A DNA stretch of 64,000 nt, from the NCBI GenBank assembly GCA_031277395.1, contig JAITML010000033.1, positions 1 through 64,000 of the forward strand. Direction: 5' to 3'. Source of the stretch: Methylobacillus sp. (GTDB lineage Bacteria; Pseudomonadota; Gammaproteobacteria; Burkholderiales; Methylophilaceae). Both the position numbers and the translations under genes were made by a program. Within the stretch, counting starts at the first letter, position 1; each line of letters starts with the position of its first letter. Below are positions 54,993 through 64,000 of the stretch, one piece after another. Under the pieces are notes generated by a model. The model had not been told where the DNA came from. It was given only the letters and a program-made list of their open reading frames with translations, and ran no database searches.

Positions 54993-57178
54993 TGAGCGCC
55001 ATTATCGAAAACAAATCCGGCGAACATGATTCAGGTCGCCGCAACTTTCTCAAAGGCTCCGCCGCGCTTGTGGGCGGGCTGATTATCAGTTTCTATCTTC
55101 CCGTTAAAGGCGGTCGTGCATTGGCCGCCGAGGGCGCGGCTCCGCAAGTTTATCCGCCCAATGCCTTCATTCGCATTTCCCCCGATGGCGTGGTGACGGT
55201 GATCGTCAACAAATCCGAAATGGGGCAGGGCGTTTACACCTCGCTGCCGATGCTGATTGCCGAAGAACTGGAAGCGGACTGGAATACCATACGCGTCGAA
55301 TCGGCTCCGGTCGGCGCGATTTACAATCACACCGGTTTCGGCATGCAGATCACCGGCGGCAGCAGCAGCATTCCGTCGTCATGGGAACAATTGCGTCGCG
55401 TCGGCGCGACCGCGCGCGTGATGCTGGTGCAAGCTGCCGCGCAGCAGTGGGGCGTGCCCGTGAGCGAATGCCGCGCGGAGAACGGCGTGGTCAAACACTC
55501 CGGCGGAAAATCTCTGGGCTATGGCGAGCTCGCCGCTGCGGCTGCGCAACTGCCTATGCCGGAAAATGTGCCGCTCAAGGATGCCAAGGATTTCAAAATC
55601 ATCGGCACATCCGTCAAACGTATAGACACACCGGAAAAAATCAACGGCAGCGCGCTGTTCGGCTTGGATGTGTATCTGCCCAATATGCTCACCGTGCTTA
55701 TCGCGCGCAGCCCGGTATTTGGCGGCAAGGTCAAGAGTTTCGACGCGAAGGATGCGATGCAGGTCAAGGGTGTGGAAGGCGTTTATCTGGTGCCGACCGG
55801 TGTAGCCGTAGCTGCATCCGGTTTCTGGCCGGCCAAAACCGCGCGTGATTTGCTCAGGATTGAGTGGGATGAAGGCCCCGATGCGGCGCTTTCCACGGCG
55901 AAGATGCGCGCCGATTATCTGGATCTCGCGAAAACTCCGGGCTTGGTTGCGCGCAAGGAAGGTGATCCCGCCGCTGCACTGGCGAAAAACGCGAACTCCA
56001 TGGTGGTGGCTGAATATGAAGTTCCGTATCTCGCGCACGCCACGATGGAGCCGCTCAATGTCGTGGTTGATCTCAAGGCGGATGCGTGCACCATCTGGTG
56101 CGGCACGCAATCGCAAACCATGGATCACGCAGCGGCAGTGAAAATTACCGGCCTCAAGCCGGAGCAAGTGAAAATACACACGACCTATCTTGGCGGCGGT
56201 TTTGGACGTCGCGGCAATCCACGTTCCGATTTCATGACGGACGCGGTGCAGGCTGCCAAGGTCATCGGTAAACCGATCAAGGTGGTGTGGACGCGCGAAG
56301 ATGATACGCAAGGCGGTAACTATCGCCCGATGTGGGTGGATCGCATTGCGGTCGCCGTTGGCAAAGACGGCAAACCGGCGGCCTGGCAACACACCATCGT
56401 CGGCCAATCCATCACCGCTGACACGCCATTCGAAGCCTTTATGGTCAAGGATGGCATTGATGTCACTTCGGTTGAGGGCGCAGCGACCCTGCCGTATGCA
56501 ATTCCCAATTTGCAGGTTGATCTGCACAGTCCGAAAAACTCGGTGCCGGTGCAATGGTGGCGCTCGGTTGGTCATTCGCACACGGCCTTCATCGTTGAAA
56601 CCATGATGGATGAACTCGCGCACATGGCCGGACAAGACCCGGTGCAATACCGTTTGGCGCTTCTGCAAAAAGCGCCGCGTCACGCGGGCGTGCTCAAGCT
56701 CGCGGCGGAAAAAGCAGGCTGGGGCAAAACCAAACTTCCGGCAGGTCATGCTTACGGTGTCGCGGTGCACGAATCCTTCAACAGCTATGCCGCCGAGATC
56801 GCCGAAGTCTCGCTCGAAGATGGTCGCATTCGCGTGCATAAAGTTGTGTGCGCCGTCGATTGCGGCATGGTGGTCAATCCGGATGGTGTACGCCAGCAGG
56901 TCGAAAGCGCCGTGGTCTATGGACTTTCCGCCGCACTGCAGGGTCAGATCACACTCGAAAGAGGGCGTGCGCAACAATCCAACTTTCTCGATTATCCGCC
57001 GTTGCGTTTGTCGCGGATGCCGCAAGTCGAGGTCTATACCGTGCCCAGCAACGAAGCCCCCACCGGCATAGGTGAGCCCGGTACGCCGCCGATTGCACCT
57101 GCGGTTGCCAATGCGGTATTCGCGCTCACGGGCAAACGGTTGCGCAAGATGCCGTTTGATCTGGAAAAACTGGCTTGA
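54989..57178 (+). CDS. iorB: Molybdopterin-binding subunit of a molybdenum hydroxylase (IorB-like)
   Basis: Catalytic subunit of the xanthine oxidase family. The 729-residue protein has a Tat signal ([10 protein letters not shown], Arg17-Arg18 region, then a hydrophobic stretch to about residue 45), so the complex with IorA probably acts in the periplasm. Cofactor-binding motif GGGFGRRG lies near residue 405 and the catalytic glutamate in GIGEPGTPP near residue 695. ATG at 54989 (or the next ATG) overlaps iorA; an earlier start at 54653 inside iorA has no Tat signal at its beginning. Substrate probably an aldehyde or N-heterocycle. Confidence 0.92.
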   Translation: MMSAIIENKSGEHDSGRRNFLKGSAALVGGLIISFYLPVKGGRALAAEGAAPQVYPPNAFIRISPDGVVTVIVNKSEMGQGVYTSLPMLIAEELEADWNTIRVESAPVGAIYNHTGFGMQITGGSSSIPSSWEQLRRVGATARVMLVQAAAQQWGVPVSECRAENGVVKHSGGKSLGYGELAAAAAQLPMPENVPLKDAKDFKIIGTSVKRIDTPEKINGSALFGLDVYLPNMLTVLIARSPVFGGKVKSFDAKDAMQVKGVEGVYLVPTGVAVAASGFWPAKTARDLLRIEWDEGPDAALSTAKMRADYLDLAKTPGLVARKEGDPAAALAKNANSMVVAEYEVPYLAHATMEPLNVVVDLKADACTIWCGTQSQTMDHAAAVKITGLKPEQVKIHTTYLGGGFGRRGNPRSDFMTDAVQAAKVIGKPIKVVWTREDDTQGGNYRPMWVDRIAVAVGKDGKPAAWQHTIVGQSITADTPFEAFMVKDGIDVTSVEGAATLPYAIPNLQVDLHSPKNSVPVQWWRSVGHSHTAFIVETMMDELAHMAGQDPVQYRLALLQKAPRHAGVLKLAAEKAGWGKTKLPAGHAYGVAVHESFNSYAAEIAEVSLEDGRIRVHKVVCAVDCGMVVNPDGVRQQVESAVVYGLSAALQGQITLERGRAQQSNFLDYPPLRLSRMPQVEVYTVPSNEAPTGIGEPGTPPIAPAVANAVFALTGKRLRKMPFDLEKLA

Positions 57179-57218
57179 TGACTGAACTCCCTGTCGCATC
57201 GCGATAAGGAGACAGACG

Positions 57219-57245
57219 CAGGGGCGGGTTGCAAACCCGTCCCTG
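57219..57245. repeat. Perfect 12-bp hairpin between iorB and the MobA-like gene
   Basis: Arms 57219-57230 and 57234-57245 pair fully, with one G-T pair, around loop GCA. AAGGAG (57206-57211) lies to the left and the next gene's ATG (57253) to the right, so the hairpin sits between ribosome site and start. No T-run follows. Confidence 0.75.
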
Positions 57246-57252
57246 TAACTCC

Positions 57253-57846
57253 ATGCATACCATTGCCCCCATTGTTCTCGCTGCCGGTTCTTCATCCCGA
57301 TTCGGCTCGGATAAGCTGCTGCATCTGGTCGATGGCATGCCGCTCGCGGCGCGAAGTTTGCTGCCGTGGTTGCAGGTGTTTGAGCAAGTCACGGTGATTA
57401 CGCGCGCGGATAGCGGGCAATTGCAAAATGCGGTGACGCAGGCGCTTGGAATGGAGCGTGCGGCGCGGATACACTGGCAGCCATGCGCGGATGCTGATTC
57501 GGGCATGTCGGCCAGTTTGATCGCGGGAGTATCCCGGCATCGCGATGCAAGCGGGTGGCTGATCGGTTTGGCGGATATGCCGATGGTGCCGGGTGAAATC
57601 ATCATCGCGGTGGCGACGGCGATTGACGCAGGAGCGCCGCTCACGGCTCCATTTTTCCATGAAAAGCGTGGTCATCCAGTGGGTTTTTCGGCATGTTATC
57701 TGGATGATCTGCTGGCGCTCGACGGCGACGCGGGAGCGCGGAAAATTCTGGAGCGCGATGTGGAAAAATTGCAGCGCATCGCCACCGATAACCCGGGAAT
57801 TTTATTTGATATTGATCGCCCCGAAGATTTTCAGCAACTCTCATAA
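57253..57846 (+). CDS. mocA: MobA-like nucleotidyltransferase, probable molybdopterin cytidylyltransferase
   Basis: A 197-residue protein of the MobA-like NTP transferase family with LAAGSSSRFGSDKLL (residues 10-24) binding nucleotide and LIGLADMPMVPGE the metal site. The neighbouring iorA, iorB and xdhC suggest it adds CMP to molybdopterin to make the MCD cofactor used by this enzyme family, as MocA does. GMP transfer (MobA) is the other possibility. ATG at 57253; no ribosome site stands directly upstream. Confidence 0.82.
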   Translation: MHTIAPIVLAAGSSSRFGSDKLLHLVDGMPLAARSLLPWLQVFEQVTVITRADSGQLQNAVTQALGMERAARIHWQPCADADSGMSASLIAGVSRHRDASGWLIGLADMPMVPGEIIIAVATAIDAGAPLTAPFFHEKRGHPVGFSACYLDDLLALDGDAGARKILERDVEKLQRIATDNPGILFDIDRPEDFQQLS

Positions 57847-57860
57847 CCCAAGGAAAAATC

Positions 57861-58460
57861 ATGAAAAAACCTGCCATTACCCAAACACCCATCCATGAAC
57901 TTCTGGCTGGACGCTGGAGCGGTCGCGCTTATGACGCGAACCGCGCCGTGACGCGCGAGCAGGTGATTTCACTACTGGAAGCCGCGCGTTGGGCGCCTTC
58001 GTGTTACGGTGATCAGCCCTGGCGTTTTGTGGTGTGTCAGCGCAATGAAAATGCCGATGCCTGGCAGCGCGCATTTGAATGCCTTGTGCCGGGCAATCAG
58101 GCGTGGGTGCAGGATGCGGCAGTGTTGTTGCTGGTGACGGCGGATACGCTGTTCAACCATAACAACGCAGCCAACCGCTGGGCGCAGTACGACACCGGCG
58201 CGGCAGCGGAAAATCTGTGTTTGCAAGCCGAGGCGCTTGGTTTAATGGCGCACCAGATGGGTGGCTTTGATGCGGACAAGGCGCGTGTCACATTCGCAGT
58301 GCCGGAGCGTTATGCGATCATGACCATGATTGCGGTTGGTCATCCTGCCGACCCCGCGACCTTCAGCGCCGAAGTGCGTGAACGCGAAAATACGCCGCGT
58401 CAGCGGCGCGCGTTGGGCGAGCTGTTTTTTGCAGGCGCGTGGGGCAAGCCGGTCATCTGA
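57861..58460 (+). CDS. Nitroreductase family protein
   Basis: A 199-residue FMN-dependent NAD(P)H oxidoreductase. FMN-contact motifs are RWSGRAYDANR near the N-terminus, RWAPSCYGDQPWRFVV and the GAAAENLCLQAEALGL helix. Such proteins reduce nitroaromatics, quinones or flavins. It starts 14 bp after mocA and is probably co-transcribed with the molybdenum enzyme genes, though the functional link is not known. RBS AAGGAAAAA precedes the ATG. Confidence 0.9.
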   Translation: MKKPAITQTPIHELLAGRWSGRAYDANRAVTREQVISLLEAARWAPSCYGDQPWRFVVCQRNENADAWQRAFECLVPGNQAWVQDAAVLLLVTADTLFNHNNAANRWAQYDTGAAAENLCLQAEALGLMAHQMGGFDADKARVTFAVPERYAIMTMIAVGHPADPATFSAEVRERENTPRQRRALGELFFAGAWGKPVI

Positions 58461-58499
58461 TAAAATGCCGGTTTTATTCATTCAAGCGGGATATCGCAC

Positions 58500-58871
58500 A
58501 TGGCCGTCGTGGAACTGACCAAAGCTAATTTCAAGGAAACCATCGAGAAAAACGAGATGGTCATCGTCGATTTCTGGGCGCCGTGGTGCACGCCTTGTTT
58601 GGCCTTTACCGATACCTTTAAACAGGTTGCTGAAAATCATCCCGACATCGTGTTTGGCATGGTCAATACCGAGGTGGACGAGGAAATCGCCGAATACTTC
58701 AGCGTTGAAAAAATTCCCGGCATACTTGTGGTGCGCGAACAAGCTGGGTTACTCGCGCAAGTCGGCGAGCTTGGCGCACCTGCGCTGGAGGAAATCATCA
58801 CCTGGGCGCGCAATCACGACATGACAACTGTGCGCGAGTATTACGCGAGCGAGCAGAAACAGGCTAAATAA
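58500..58871 (+). CDS. Thioredoxin-fold protein with WCTPC active site
   Basis: A 123-residue cytoplasmic thioredoxin. The active site is WCTPC (Cys30, Cys33) in place of the usual WCGPC, and the cis-proline is in KIPGILVV. No signal peptide. The Gly-to-Thr change should shift the redox potential upward. It may serve the enzymes upstream or general thiol reduction. It is convergent with the membrane protein at 58890, 19 bp away. Confidence 0.9.
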   Translation: MAVVELTKANFKETIEKNEMVIVDFWAPWCTPCLAFTDTFKQVAENHPDIVFGMVNTEVDEEIAEYFSVEKIPGILVVREQAGLLAQVGELGAPALEEIITWARNHDMTTVREYYASEQKQAK

Positions 58872-58889
58872 AGTGCTGCGTGGCGACTG

Positions 58890-59279
58890 TTACGTAAATG
58901 TGCCTACGGTAAGCAGACGGTAGAGGTAGTACAGACCTACCAGCATCATCGCGTACAGCGCCATGCTGCCGACAACTTCAGCCAGACTTTTTTTGCTGTT
59001 GCGCTGGATCTGGCCTTTGATGATGTAAGCCAATAGCAGAAAAAGTATTACCGGCACGACCAGCGAAACGATGCTGACACTGCTTTTCGGGTCGAACAAT
59101 CGGTCAACGAGATCTTCGGCTATGCCGTTTTCGCCGAACAAGGTAATCGCGAGGCCGATAATGCCCAGCCCGACCAGGCCGAACAGCACCATCGCCTTGA
59201 TCGTGGTAAACAGCGATTCCGCTTTGCCCCTGGGAGCCGGTTCGCGTTGCTTGACTTGTTGCCTTGCTTTGGTTGCCAT
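58890..59279 (-). CDS. Small membrane protein, function unknown
   Basis: A 129-residue protein with a basic N-terminus (ATKARQQVKQREPAPRGK) and three hydrophobic segments (about 27-47, 68-90 and 100-122). I do not recognise a named family. ATG at 59279 follows GGGGAAAAGG, a clear ribosome site; a longer frame to 59342 lacks one. It lies 70 bp after nlpD in the same direction, where rpoS is commonly found. Confidence 0.7.
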   Translation of the reverse strand: MATKARQQVKQREPAPRGKAESLFTTIKAMVLFGLVGLGIIGLAITLFGENGIAEDLVDRLFDPKSSVSIVSLVVPVILFLLLAYIIKGQIQRNSKKSLAEVVGSMALYAMMLVGLYYLYRLLTVGTFT

Positions 59280-59349
59280 GCCCTTTTCCCCTTCGTGATT
59301 TCGCGCCCGTTCCATCCATCCTGACGGAATGCGTATTGCCAATTACAAA

Positions 59350-60390
59350 CTAATTTTGATCTTTCGGCAAATAGCCTGCCGGGTCAACGGCCTGACCCAG
59401 TTTGCGGATTTCAAAATGCAGCTTGACCTGATCGGTGTCACTGTTGCCCATCTCCGCGATCTTCTGACCCTTGGTGACCGTCTGGCCTTCCTTGACGAGG
59501 ATGGCGCTGTTGTGTGCATAAGCCGACAGATAGGTTTCATTGTGCCGGATGACGATCAGCTTGCCATAACCGCGCACACTGGTACCGGTGTAGATGACTT
59601 TGCCCGGAGCGGCGGCATAGACGGGTTGGCCTTGCGTGCCTGCGATATCAATACCTTTGTTGCCGCCGTCGCTGTAGCCGGCGAGCATCTTGCCCTTGAC
59701 CGGCCATGACCAGTTGATGCCTTCGTTGTTGGCGGAAGCGGTGGGTTTATCCTGAGTGCTTGGTTTGGTGTCCGTGGTCGCGGCGGGTTTGTTATCTGCT
59801 GTAGCCACAGGCGGTGTTGTTTTGCCCGGTTCGGTTGATGATTTTGCCACGGGCTGCGGTGCAGGTTCGACAACGATCATTGCCTGCTCGCTATATGGCT
59901 CCTTGATCGCCTTGGGCTCAGTGATGAGCGGCACGGTACCGGAAGAGGATACAGTTTGCGGCTCGGTCTGCGGCGCAGTTTGTGATGTTCCCAGCGGTTG
60001 AGCGACGGGTGCGGATTCGGTATTGAGCGGCGTGATGACGGCGACTTCTTCCTCGGCGGGCGGCGTTGTCGCAGTTGTCGCGGCAGGGTCCGAGGATTTG
60101 AGCGTCAATACCTGACCGACATTGATGCCGTAAGGCGGCGCAATGTTGTTCCACTGCGCGATTTCCTTGTAGTCAAGGCCGAACTCCAGCCCCAGACTGT
60201 AGAGCGTGTCGCCCTTTTTGACGATGTAACTATCCGGCCGCCAATCCTTTCCGGCGGTTGGTGTTTGCGCGGCAGGCGACGAGGTGGTTTTGCCGGGTGT
60301 TCTGTCCACGACGGGCGCAGGAGCGCGGGTGGTGCCGCAGGCGGCCAGTGATAGCGCGAGTATCCAGAAAATCCAGGAGCGATTTTTCAA
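59350..60390 (-). CDS. nlpD: NlpD-like murein hydrolase activator lipoprotein
   Basis: Outer-membrane lipoprotein that activates amidase AmiC during cell separation. The 346-residue precursor starts at TTG (60390) behind GGAGG and has the lipobox LAAC (Cys18). LysM domain about residues 53-99 ([14 protein letters not shown]), a Thr/Pro/Ala-rich linker (about 105-235), and a degenerate M23 peptidase domain (about 240-340). The HxGxD metal motif reads NKGIDIAG, so the fold is not catalytic, as in E. coli NlpD. It overlaps pcm by four bases. Confidence 0.93.
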   Translation of the reverse strand: MKNRSWIFWILALSLAACGTTRAPAPVVDRTPGKTTSSPAAQTPTAGKDWRPDSYIVKKGDTLYSLGLEFGLDYKEIAQWNNIAPPYGINVGQVLTLKSSDPAATTATTPPAEEEVAVITPLNTESAPVAQPLGTSQTAPQTEPQTVSSSGTVPLITEPKAIKEPYSEQAMIVVEPAPQPVAKSSTEPGKTTPPVATADNKPAATTDTKPSTQDKPTASANNEGINWSWPVKGKMLAGYSDGGNKGIDIAGTQGQPVYAAAPGKVIYTGTSVRGYGKLIVIRHNETYLSAYAHNSAILVKEGQTVTKGQKIAEMGNSDTDQVKLHFEIRKLGQAVDPAGYLPKDQN

Positions 60391-61061
60391 CTTGTTCCTC
60401 CAAGTAGCGGTACAAATTTTACGGCTTCCAGCCGAGTTTGACGGTATTCATCCGGCAGATGCTCAACCAGCACCAGCGCCTGTTCCTGCGCGCCGACCGG
60501 AATCACCATGCGTCCGCCAACTGCCATCTGATTCAATAATTCATCGGGAATGTGCGATGCGCCCGCGGTGACCATGATGCCGTCAAACGGCGCAAGATCG
60601 GGCAGCCCGTAATTTCCGTCCGCGTGTTTGACCTTGACGTTGCGCGTGCGCAGTTCGCGCAGATTGGCGCGAGCCTTCATCAGCAGCGGGCTGATGCGTT
60701 CGACTGAATAAACTTCCTGCGACAATTTCGACAACACGGCGGTCTGGTAACCGCAGCCGGTGCCGATTTCCAGCACGCGCCCCATGGAAGGGCGTTCGCC
60801 GCGCAAAATTTCTGTCATGCGCGCGACGATGTACGGCTGCGAAATGGTTTGCCCGTAACCTATGGGCAACGAAACATCTTCATACGCACGGATCGACAGC
60901 GCCTCATCCACAAAAATATGGCGCGGAATCGCATTCATCGCATCCAGCACCGCCTCATCCTTGATGCCTTGTTTGCGCAGACGCTGCACCATGCGGTCGC
61001 GCGTACGCTGCGAAGTCATGCCGATGCCGGCGAGCGGGGAATTGGGGTTCAGCAAGCTCAT
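60387..61061 (-). CDS. pcm: Protein-L-isoaspartate O-methyltransferase
   Basis: Repairs isoaspartyl residues in aged proteins by SAM-dependent methylation. The 224-residue protein has the SAM motif [15 protein letters not shown], the family motif [13 protein letters not shown] upstream of it, and [10 protein letters not shown] downstream. It overlaps surE (ATGA) and nlpD. surE-pcm-nlpD is the standard stationary-phase cluster of proteobacteria, commonly followed by rpoS. Confidence 0.96.
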   Translation of the reverse strand: MSLLNPNSPLAGIGMTSQRTRDRMVQRLRKQGIKDEAVLDAMNAIPRHIFVDEALSIRAYEDVSLPIGYGQTISQPYIVARMTEILRGERPSMGRVLEIGTGCGYQTAVLSKLSQEVYSVERISPLLMKARANLRELRTRNVKVKHADGNYGLPDLAPFDGIMVTAGASHIPDELLNQMAVGGRMVIPVGAQEQALVLVEHLPDEYRQTRLEAVKFVPLLGGTS

Positions 61062-61801
61062 CGTTCAATCCACCGATTCAACGCATCAAGTTGCGCGTGT
61101 TGCGTGAGGTCAATCTGCAGAGGCGTGATTGAAACCATGCCATTTTCCGTCGCGTGAAAATCCGTGCCTTCGCCCGCATCCTGCGCGGAGCCCGCGGCAC
61201 CCACCCAATACACGACCTCATTGCGCGGCGTCATTGACTTGACCGCCGGTTCCGCCTTGTGGCGTTTGCCGAGGCGCACAACCTTGCGTCCCTTGATCTG
61301 CTCATAAGGCAAATCGGGAACATTGATATTCAGCAGCATGGGCGGCAGGGAAGTATTGCCGCGAAAACGCTCGACCATTTCCACCACCACGCGCGCGGCG
61401 GTTTCGAAATGCTGTGGCCGACTTTGCGCCATCGACACCGCGAGCGAAGGCAGGCCGAGCAGATAGCCTTCCATTGCGGCAGCGACTGTACCGGAATAAA
61501 TGGTGTCATCGCCCATGTTTGCGCCGTCGTTGATACCGGAGATCACCATGTCTGGCAATTCATCCAGCAACCCGGTGACGGCCAGATGCACGCAATCGGT
61601 GGGTGTGCCGTTGACATAGCGAAAACCATTGGGAGCGGTGTGTACCGACAGTGGCCTGTCCAGCGTCAGCGAATTGCTCGCACCGCTGCAATTGCGTTCA
61701 GGCGCGACCACGGTAATATCGGCCAGTGGAGCCAGCGCCTTGGCAAGCGCCGCCAGGCCGGGCGCGAAATAACCATCGTCATTGGAAAGCAGAATACGCA
61801 T
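61058..61801 (-). CDS. surE: 5'/3'-nucleotidase SurE
   Basis: Metal-dependent phosphatase for nucleoside monophosphates and polyphosphate. The 247-residue protein opens with [14 protein letters not shown], holding the metal ligands Asp8 and Asp9, and has [16 protein letters not shown] and [19 protein letters not shown], the other metal site. First gene of surE-pcm-nlpD, with the start overlap ATGA to pcm. No strong ribosome site stands before its ATG. Confidence 0.96.
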   Translation of the reverse strand: MRILLSNDDGYFAPGLAALAKALAPLADITVVAPERNCSGASNSLTLDRPLSVHTAPNGFRYVNGTPTDCVHLAVTGLLDELPDMVISGINDGANMGDDTIYSGTVAAAMEGYLLGLPSLAVSMAQSRPQHFETAARVVVEMVERFRGNTSLPPMLLNINVPDLPYEQIKGRKVVRLGKRHKAEPAVKSMTPRNEVVYWVGAAGSAQDAGEGTDFHATENGMVSITPLQIDLTQHAQLDALNRWIER

Positions 61802-61911
61802 TTATGAATTCAGGAATAGCGAATTACCTGAATTATAGCTTATGTAATCCCTGCGAAAGACCTCTTGTCCTGATGTGCTGACGGGTGCGGCGTTTGGGAG
61901 TCGCGCCTTTT

Positions 61912-62846
<935 letters not shown>

Positions 62847-62939
62847 TTAAGTGAAAATTGAATTGCCAAGCATCCAAAGCCTCTCTCCTTGGATGGGAGA
62901 GCGTGGCGAGAGTCAATACCATCGTGTGAGGAAGCCCCT

Positions 62940-63200
62940 CGCCCCTTGTGGGAGAGGGGTAGGGGAGAGGGGGCATTCGCGTCCCGAGCCTGCCGAAGAA
63001 TAAACGAACATCACAGCAAACCAACCTTGCTTTAGTCGGGACTCGCCCCGACAGGCGAGATACTTTCTTTTGCGTGCTCAAAAGAAAGTATCCAAAGAAA
63101 AGAGCACCCTGCTTCCGCGGCGCTGCGCGCTTCCCTGCGCTGCTCGGCGCGGCAGAAGGGAATGAAAGGCGGGGTCGTGCGCTACGCGCGGTTTTTTGCC
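62940..63200. repeat. Composite intergenic repeat, copy 2
   Basis: Fills most of the 372-bp gap between wrbA and purB. It repeats the 14578-14937 element: CT/GA palindrome (62940-62968), GGGGGCATTCGCGTCCCGA, CTCGCC/GGCGAG hairpin, a perfect 14-bp hairpin (arms 63059-63072 and 63079-63092) and the GC-rich core ending GCGCTACGCGCGG. The nested inverted repeat of copy 1 (about 95 bp) is missing. As in copy 1, the element lies just 3' of a minus-strand gene. From 62838 to 62939 there is only a further degenerate CT/GA palindrome (about 62877-62902). Confidence 0.85.
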
Positions 63201-63209
63201 TCTCCTAAA

Positions 63210-64000
<791 letters not shown>

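Noticed and set aside
55379-57295. 638-codon open frame on the minus strand opposite iorB
   Set aside because: It mirrors iorB codon for codon. GC-rich genes with few stop codons in one antisense frame produce such shadows; the translation is rich in Arg and His and resembles no protein family.
59350-60390. Active M23 endopeptidase
   Set aside because: The HxGxD metal motif reads NKGID, so the zinc site is incomplete; domain order and operon fit the NlpD activator.

Overview
The window is a gene-dense bacterial chromosome segment, GC-rich, with about 57 protein genes, no rRNA or tRNA, no CRISPR array and no transposase. The gene orders leuB-asd-fimV-truA-trpFBA-accD-folC-dedD-cvpA-purF-metZ, gyrA-serC-pheA-hisC, bamD-rluD-pgeF, dnaE-accA-tilS, tesA/ybbA-ybbP and surE-pcm-nlpD point to a betaproteobacterium. 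A complete nitrous oxide reductase locus, a type II sulfide:quinone oxidoreductase and a type IV pilus hub protein would suit a denitrifying, possibly sulfur- or iron-oxidising member of the Nitrosomonadales. That placement is an inference from synteny and gene content, not from a marker gene.

Layout. 1-14.5 kb: leuB 3' end, asd, fimV, an orphan CbiQ/EcfT-like membrane protein, truA, tryptophan genes, accD, folC, dedD, cvpA, purF and metZ, mostly overlapping or nearly so. 14.5-22.7 kb: an intergenic composite repeat, tpx, gyrA, serC, pheA, hisC and a DUF808 membrane protein; the usual tyrA/aroA continuation after hisC is missing. 22.7-32.2 kb: bamD, rluD, pgeF, a ZIP metal transporter, a hemerythrin-like protein, rimO, a small unknown gene, a membrane-anchored nucleotide-sugar dehydratase, galU and a purine phosphoribosyltransferase. 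32.2-40.2 kb: nosZ, nosR, nosD, nosF, nosY and nosL behind a perfect FNR-type site; nosZ is separated from nosR by a terminator. 40.3-51.3 kb: dnaE, accA, tilS, a sulfide:quinone oxidoreductase, tesA and ybbA-ybbP. 51.3-58.9 kb: a LysR regulator divergent from an old yellow enzyme, then xdhC, iorA, iorB and a MobA-like cytidylyltransferase, which look like a molybdenum hydroxylase with its cofactor maturation proteins, then a nitroreductase and a thioredoxin. 58.9-64 kb: minus-strand genes for a small membrane protein, nlpD, pcm, surE, a DUF2069 protein, wrbA and the 3' part of purB. rpoS, which commonly follows nlpD, is not there.

The least explained material lies between genes. A composite repeat (CT/GA-rich palindrome plus a structured 230-330 bp block) occurs at 14578-14937 and 62940-63200, each time just 3' of a minus-strand gene. 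Its central 14-bp hairpin differs between the two copies by compensating changes on both arms, which argues that the structure is maintained. A second palindromic family sits after rimO and nosL. Other points for a second look are a dyad at the predicted nosZ transcription start, a NosZ precursor carrying both a twin-arginine motif and a lipobox, a His in place of the usual Trp in the NosZ CuA loop, and a promoter-plus-terminator leader ahead of metZ. I found no clearly new multigene system here.
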